Shown piece by piece: positions 58,044 through 64,000 of a DNA stretch of 64,000 nt. Position 1 is the first letter of the stretch. The number at the start of each line of letters is the position of its first letter. This stretch comes from Xanthomonas sp. CFBP 8443 (GTDB taxonomy: Bacteria > Pseudomonadota > Gammaproteobacteria > Xanthomonadales > Xanthomonadaceae). Where the stretch lies: assembly GCF_025666195.1 (NCBI RefSeq), contig NZ_CP102592.1, forward strand, positions 2,728,001 to 2,792,000. The letters run 5' to 3'. The position numbers were made by a program, and so were the translations under genes. The notes beneath the pieces are model-generated. The model had not been told where the DNA came from. It worked only from the letters and a program-made list of their open reading frames with translations, and made no database searches.

Positions 58044-58714
58044 GACAGATCTTTCAACAGGTAGCCAACGCCCTTGATGGCGTGGATTTCGACCTGCGCA
58101 TCCGCTTCGGCGAGCTTGCGGCGAAGGCGCGAGATGTGGGAGTCCAGCGTGTTCGACTGCACCTCGTCGTCAAAACCATAGACTGCCTGCTCGAGAGACT
58201 CTCTCAGTACCGTTCTGCCGCGACGCTTCACGAGCGCGGTCAGAACGCGCAACTCTCGGCGGGTAAGTTCAAGCCTGGCACCTCCGACGCTCGCCTCGTC
58301 GTTCGTCACGTCGAACACAAGCGCGCCGACATGGATTTCCTCGCTCCCCAACTCTGCGGGACGCCGCCGTACCGCGCGGATGCGGGCAAACATCTCGTCT
58401 ATATCGAACGGCTTGATGAGATAGTCGTCAGCGCCTCGGTCCAGGCCAGCAATACGGTCGATCACTTCGCCGCGCGCGCTCAGCACAATGACCGGAAGCC
58501 CAGGGTGTGTTTCACGCAATATCGGCAAGAGCGACAGCCCATCCCCATCCGGCAGAGTGCGATCGAGCAGCACCAGATCATAAGATCCCGACATGGCCGC
58601 TTCCTGCGCCATCGATATGCGGTCCGCCTGATCGACAATGAAGCGCTCTCGCTCGAGCGCAATTCGCAGCGCGTTTGCGAATTCCGTCTCGTCCTCAACA
58701 ATCAAAACTCTCAC
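58040..58714 (-). CDS. OmpR-type response regulator
   Basis: A 224-residue DNA-binding regulator. Receiver with acidic pocket VEDETE, Asp51 (LLDRTLPDGDG) and Lys in LIKPFDI; winged helix with NTLDSHISRLRRKL and VGYLLKDL at the end. GTG 58714 gives the usual RVLIVEDE start and has GAGGTG 6 nt upstream; an ATG at 58735 is the alternative. First gene of the - strand two-component/peptidase group. Confidence 0.9.
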   Translation of the reverse strand: MRVLIVEDETEFANALRIALERERFIVDQADRISMAQEAAMSGSYDLVLLDRTLPDGDGLSLLPILRETHPGLPVIVLSARGEVIDRIAGLDRGADDYLIKPFDIDEMFARIRAVRRRPAELGSEEIHVGALVFDVTNDEASVGGARLELTRRELRVLTALVKRRGRTVLRESLEQAVYGFDDEVQSNTLDSHISRLRRKLAEADAQVEIHAIKGVGYLLKDLS

Positions 58715-59066
58715 GATTGCACCTCGGATCGACATGTCGTGCCGGACGACACCTTGGGTAGGTGCGGCCTCTATCGCACGGCTGGCATGACGCGCACGTA
58801 CATACCGTCTCGAGCCGCGACCTTGCACATCGTGCTCCGCGGCTTCAGAGCCTCGATCGCGGCATCCGGCTGCATTTGCGCGTCGCCTCCAAAAGTACCG
58901 GGATACGATTTTGGAGTGAGTCTTGGCGGGAAATGACCTTCCTCAGATACTCATGTCGAAAGATACCGCCAAGCGCTCATCGCTCCAGACGGTACTTCCG
59001 ATTTTGCGGCTGATCAATATGGGCGAGGTCCATCGCGCAGGCCGGATACGCCCGGACCGGCGAAAA
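58715..59066. other. Gap between the regulator and guaA, no gene seen
   Basis: The stretch holds the promoter of the two-component operon on its left and the 3' end of the guaB-guaA unit on its right. It is more AT-rich than the core genes (ccaaaagtaccgggatacg) and no protein-like frame is found. It marks the right edge of the atypical block. Confidence 0.45.
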
Positions 59067-60632
59067 TCACTCCCACTCGATCGTCGCCGGCGGCTTGCCG
59101 GAGATGTCGTAGACCACGCGCGAGACGCCGCGCAGTTCGTTGATGATGCGGTTGCTCACCGTGCCCAGGAAGTCGTACGGCAGGTGCGCCCAGTGTGCGG
59201 TCATGAAGTCGATGGTCTCCACCGCGCGCAGCGCGATCACCCATTCGTAGGCGCGCGCGTCGCCGACCACGCCCACCGACTTGACCGGCAGGAACACTGC
59301 GAACGCCTGGCTGGTCTTGTCGTACAGGTCGGCCTTGCGCAGCTCTTCGATGAAGATCGCATCGGCCTTGGCCAGCAGTTCGGCGTACTCGCGCTTCACT
59401 TCGCCGAGGATGCGTACACCCAGGCCGGGGCCGGGGAACGGATGGCGGTAGACCATCGTGCGCGGCAGGCCGAGTTCCACGCCCAAGCGCCGCACTTCGT
59501 CCTTGAACAGCTCGCGCAACGGCTCGACCAGGCCCAGCTTCATGTGCTCAGGCAGGCCGCCGACGTTGTGGTGACTCTTGATCACGTGCGCCTTGCCGGT
59601 CTTGCTGCCGGCCGACTCGATCACGTCCGGATAGATCGTGCCCTGCGCCAGCCACTTGGCATTGGCCAGCTTGTTCGACTCCTCGTCGAAGATTTCCACG
59701 AACAGGTTGCCGATGATCTTGCGCTTGGCTTCCGGGTCGCTGACGCCGGCCAATGCGTCGAAATAGCGGTCGGCGGCGTTGACCCGGATCACCTTGACGC
59801 CCATGTGTTCGGCGAACATCGCCATCACCTGGTCGCCTTCCTGCCAGCGCAGCAGGCCGGTATCGACGAACACGCAGGTCAGCTTGTCGCCGATCGCCTT
59901 GTGCAGCAGCGCGGCGACCACCGACGAATCGACGCCGCCGGACAGGCCCAGGATCACTTCGTCCTCGCCGACCTGGGCGCGCACGCGCGCGATCTGGTCG
60001 TCGATGATGTTGGCCGCGGTCCACAGGGTCTCGCAGCCGCAGACGTCGACCACGAAGCGGCGCAGCAGGGTCTGGCCCTGCAGCGTGTGGGTGACTTCCG
60101 GGTGGAACTGCACGCCGTACCAACGCTTGGCCTCGTTGGCCATCGCCGCGACCGGGATGCGATCGGTCACCGCGGTGATGGTGAAGCCCGGCGGCACCTG
60201 GGAGACGTGGTCGCCGTGGCTCATCCACACGTTCAGGCGCGCGGCGCCGGGATGGTCGCTGAGGCCGGAGAACAGCGCGTCGGGCGCGACCACGTCCACT
60301 TCCGCATGGCCGAACTCGCGCTGGTCGGCCGCCTCGGTGGCGCCGCCCAGCTGCGCGGCCAGGGTCTGCATGCCGTAGCAGATGCCGAACACCGGCAGGC
60401 CGCTGTCGAACACTTCCTGCGGCGCGACCGGCGCACCCGGCAGCGTGGTCGATTCGGGGCCGCCGGACAGGATGATGCCCTTGGCGCCGAAGCCGGCGAT
60501 CTGCGCCGGATCGTGGTCCCAGGCCCAGATCTCGCAGTAGACCCCCAGTTCGCGAATGCGCCGCGCGATCAGCTGCGTGTACTGCGCGCCGAAATCGAGG
60601 ATCAGGATCTTGTCGTTATGCAGGTCGGACAT
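59067..60632 (-). CDS. guaA: GMP synthase (glutamine-hydrolysing)
   Basis: A 521-residue cytoplasmic enzyme making GMP from XMP, ATP and glutamine. The class I amidotransferase domain has Cys85 (GICYGMQ) and the QFHPEV His; the ATP pyrophosphatase domain has the P-loop LSGGVDSS. The C-terminal dimer domain ends in [11 protein letters not shown] 60632 is the family start. It overlaps the end of a small membrane-protein gene by 17 nt and is the last gene of the gua unit. Confidence 0.96.
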   Translation of the reverse strand: MSDLHNDKILILDFGAQYTQLIARRIRELGVYCEIWAWDHDPAQIAGFGAKGIILSGGPESTTLPGAPVAPQEVFDSGLPVFGICYGMQTLAAQLGGATEAADQREFGHAEVDVVAPDALFSGLSDHPGAARLNVWMSHGDHVSQVPPGFTITAVTDRIPVAAMANEAKRWYGVQFHPEVTHTLQGQTLLRRFVVDVCGCETLWTAANIIDDQIARVRAQVGEDEVILGLSGGVDSSVVAALLHKAIGDKLTCVFVDTGLLRWQEGDQVMAMFAEHMGVKVIRVNAADRYFDALAGVSDPEAKRKIIGNLFVEIFDEESNKLANAKWLAQGTIYPDVIESAGSKTGKAHVIKSHHNVGGLPEHMKLGLVEPLRELFKDEVRRLGVELGLPRTMVYRHPFPGPGLGVRILGEVKREYAELLAKADAIFIEELRKADLYDKTSQAFAVFLPVKSVGVVGDARAYEWVIALRAVETIDFMTAHWAHLPYDFLGTVSNRIINELRGVSRVVYDISGKPPATIEWE

Positions 60633-60972
60633 GGTTACTCGCAGTGCGAAGGCGGCGCGCCCGGCGCCACTCCAGAAACAGGGAAAGCAGCGGCGCGAAA
60701 AGCGCCCCCGGCCACAACAGATTGGTGCCCATGACGAGAAACAGCACATGGACGGCGATCGCCAGCGTCGTGGCGATCGCGATGCGCGTGGCCGCTCGCT
60801 GGAAGCGGGCGGCTGCGCCGATCCCCAGCACCGCCGGGGACAGCGCGACCAACAGATACGTCGAGCCGAAGAATGTCGCGCCGTACAGCCCCGGCGACAC
60901 CGCGTACACCCCGATCGCCAATGCGGTTAGAAGCGCGATCAACGCAAGATAGGCCAGCGCCGCCCTGAACAC
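60616..60972 (-). CDS. Small integral membrane protein between guaB and guaA
   Basis: A 118-residue hydrophobic protein with three or four helices (about 5-26, 32-54, 64-84, 86-102) and a basic C terminus; family unrecognised. It starts with GTG 60972, six nt after the guaB stop, and its end overlaps guaA by 17 nt, so it is set tightly into the operon. Related Xanthomonas-group genomes may carry it at the same place. A link to purine synthesis is not evident. Confidence 0.68.
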   Translation of the reverse strand: MFRAALAYLALIALLTALAIGVYAVSPGLYGATFFGSTYLLVALSPAVLGIGAAARFQRAATRIAIATTLAIAVHVLFLVMGTNLLWPGALFAPLLSLFLEWRRARRLRTASNHVRPA

Positions 60973-60978
60973 GGCAGA

Positions 60979-63521
<2,543 letters not shown>

Positions 63522-63572
63522 CAGGGCGAGCGGGTGTAGAGTCTGGGGGACCCCATTGTCCCCGATTCCGCC

Positions 63573-63869
63573 ATGACCGACACCACCCGCATCGAGGCCG
63601 CCGCGTTCCGGCGGCTGCTGCAGCACCTCAACCAGGAGCGCAGCGACGTGCAGAACATCGACCTGATGATCCTGGCCGGCTTCTGCCGCAACTGCTTGGC
63701 CGACTGGTACCGCGAGGCCGCGGCCGCCGAAGGCGAGACCCTGAGCAAGGAGCAGGCGCGCGAACGCGTCTATGGCATGCCCTTCGCCGATTGGAAGGCG
63801 CAGTTCCAGGCCGAGGCCACCCCGGAGCAACTGGCGGCCTTCGCCGACGCGCAGCGCCGGCACGGATAG
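63573..63869 (+). CDS. DUF1244 family protein
   Basis: A 98-residue cytoplasmic helical protein with the DUF1244 pattern: [32 protein letters not shown] and [16 protein letters not shown]. Two Cys in GFCRNCL are conserved in the family. Function unknown. The stop touches the next start (TAGATG), so it is coupled to the hydrolase gene that follows. Confidence 0.9.
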   Translation: MTDTTRIEAAAFRRLLQHLNQERSDVQNIDLMILAGFCRNCLADWYREAAAAEGETLSKEQARERVYGMPFADWKAQFQAEATPEQLAAFADAQRRHG

Positions 63870-64000
63870 ATGCTGCGCAATCTGGGCATCGTGGCGGCCA
63901 TCGCGATCGTCGCCTACCTGGTGGTCTGCGCCCTGCTCTACCTTGGCCAGCGCGAACTGCTGTATTTCCCGCAGGCGACCCGGGTGCCTGCGGCGCAGAC
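63870..64000 (+). CDS. Alpha/beta hydrolase, N-terminal part (cut by window end)
   Basis: Only the first 43 codons are visible. They show an N-terminal membrane anchor (about residues 5-25) followed by [16 protein letters not shown], the start typical of YfhR/BEM46-like alpha/beta hydrolases. The catalytic part is outside the window. It begins directly at the DUF1244 stop. Confidence 0.7.
   Translation, partial: MLRNLGIVAAIAIVAYLVVCALLYLGQRELLYFPQATRVPAAQ

Overview
The window is GC-rich, densely coded chromosome from a gammaproteobacterium of the Xanthomonas group (Lysobacterales). Supporting signs are the divergent ppsR/ppsA pair, class III PHA synthase genes, a LOV-type blue-light hybrid kinase, the DUF1249/DUF1244/DUF5329 proteins and the guaB-guaA order. 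No species can be assigned from the sequence alone. There is no rRNA, CRISPR array, intact insertion sequence or prophage.

Region 1 (1-8963) looks accessory and has a visibly lower third-position GC than the core genes. It holds a penicillin-acylase-type N-terminal hydrolase and a SyrD/PvdE-type cyclic-peptide exporter on the + strand. Convergent to them is a three-gene MacB-like ABC transporter without an adaptor gene. That transporter is preceded by a good sigma-54 promoter, two perfect GTGTCC palindromes, and two short, translationally coupled reading frames.

Region 2 (8963-19321) is an envelope efflux locus. A BaeSR/SmeSR-like two-component system diverges from an operon of NodT-type outer-membrane factor, MipA/OmpV porin, adaptor lipoprotein, RND pump and lipoprotein hydrolase. 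Several junctions are 4-nt overlaps.

Region 3 (19347-20502) carries a tandemly duplicated tRNA-Ala/tRNA-Glu pair and a tRNA-Leu, all on the - strand, with their own terminators.

Region 4 (20637-29477) holds signalling genes and tex: a single-domain receiver, a very large PAS/GAF hybrid kinase, the RNA-binding protein Tex, the LOV hybrid kinase and a small conserved hypothetical.

Region 5 (29653-44842) is mostly core metabolism. It contains an FAD oxidoreductase; a five-gene operon with phaE-phaC and small membrane or secreted proteins; pssA; a 3-hydroxybutyrate dehydrogenase that matches the PHB genes; a repeat pair with DnaA-box-like sites; a Nudix hydrolase; DUF1249; ppsR and ppsA; an MscS channel; orn; tadA; and mntR divergent from mntH across two palindromes.

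Region 6 (44879-49998) has a KaiC-like double ATPase coupled to a hybrid kinase, then a PAS kinase with a coupled receiver.

Region 7 (49999-59066) is loosely packed. It has an M61 peptidase, a hotdog thioesterase, a prolyl oligopeptidase, a small cysteine-containing secreted protein and a two-component system. Codon use differs from the core and there are long non-coding or decayed stretches, so transfer is likely.

Region 8 (59067-64000) is purine and folate housekeeping: guaB, a small membrane protein, guaA, and folD with an inverted repeat at its 3' end. A DUF1244 protein and the start of an alpha/beta hydrolase, cut by the window edge, close the window.
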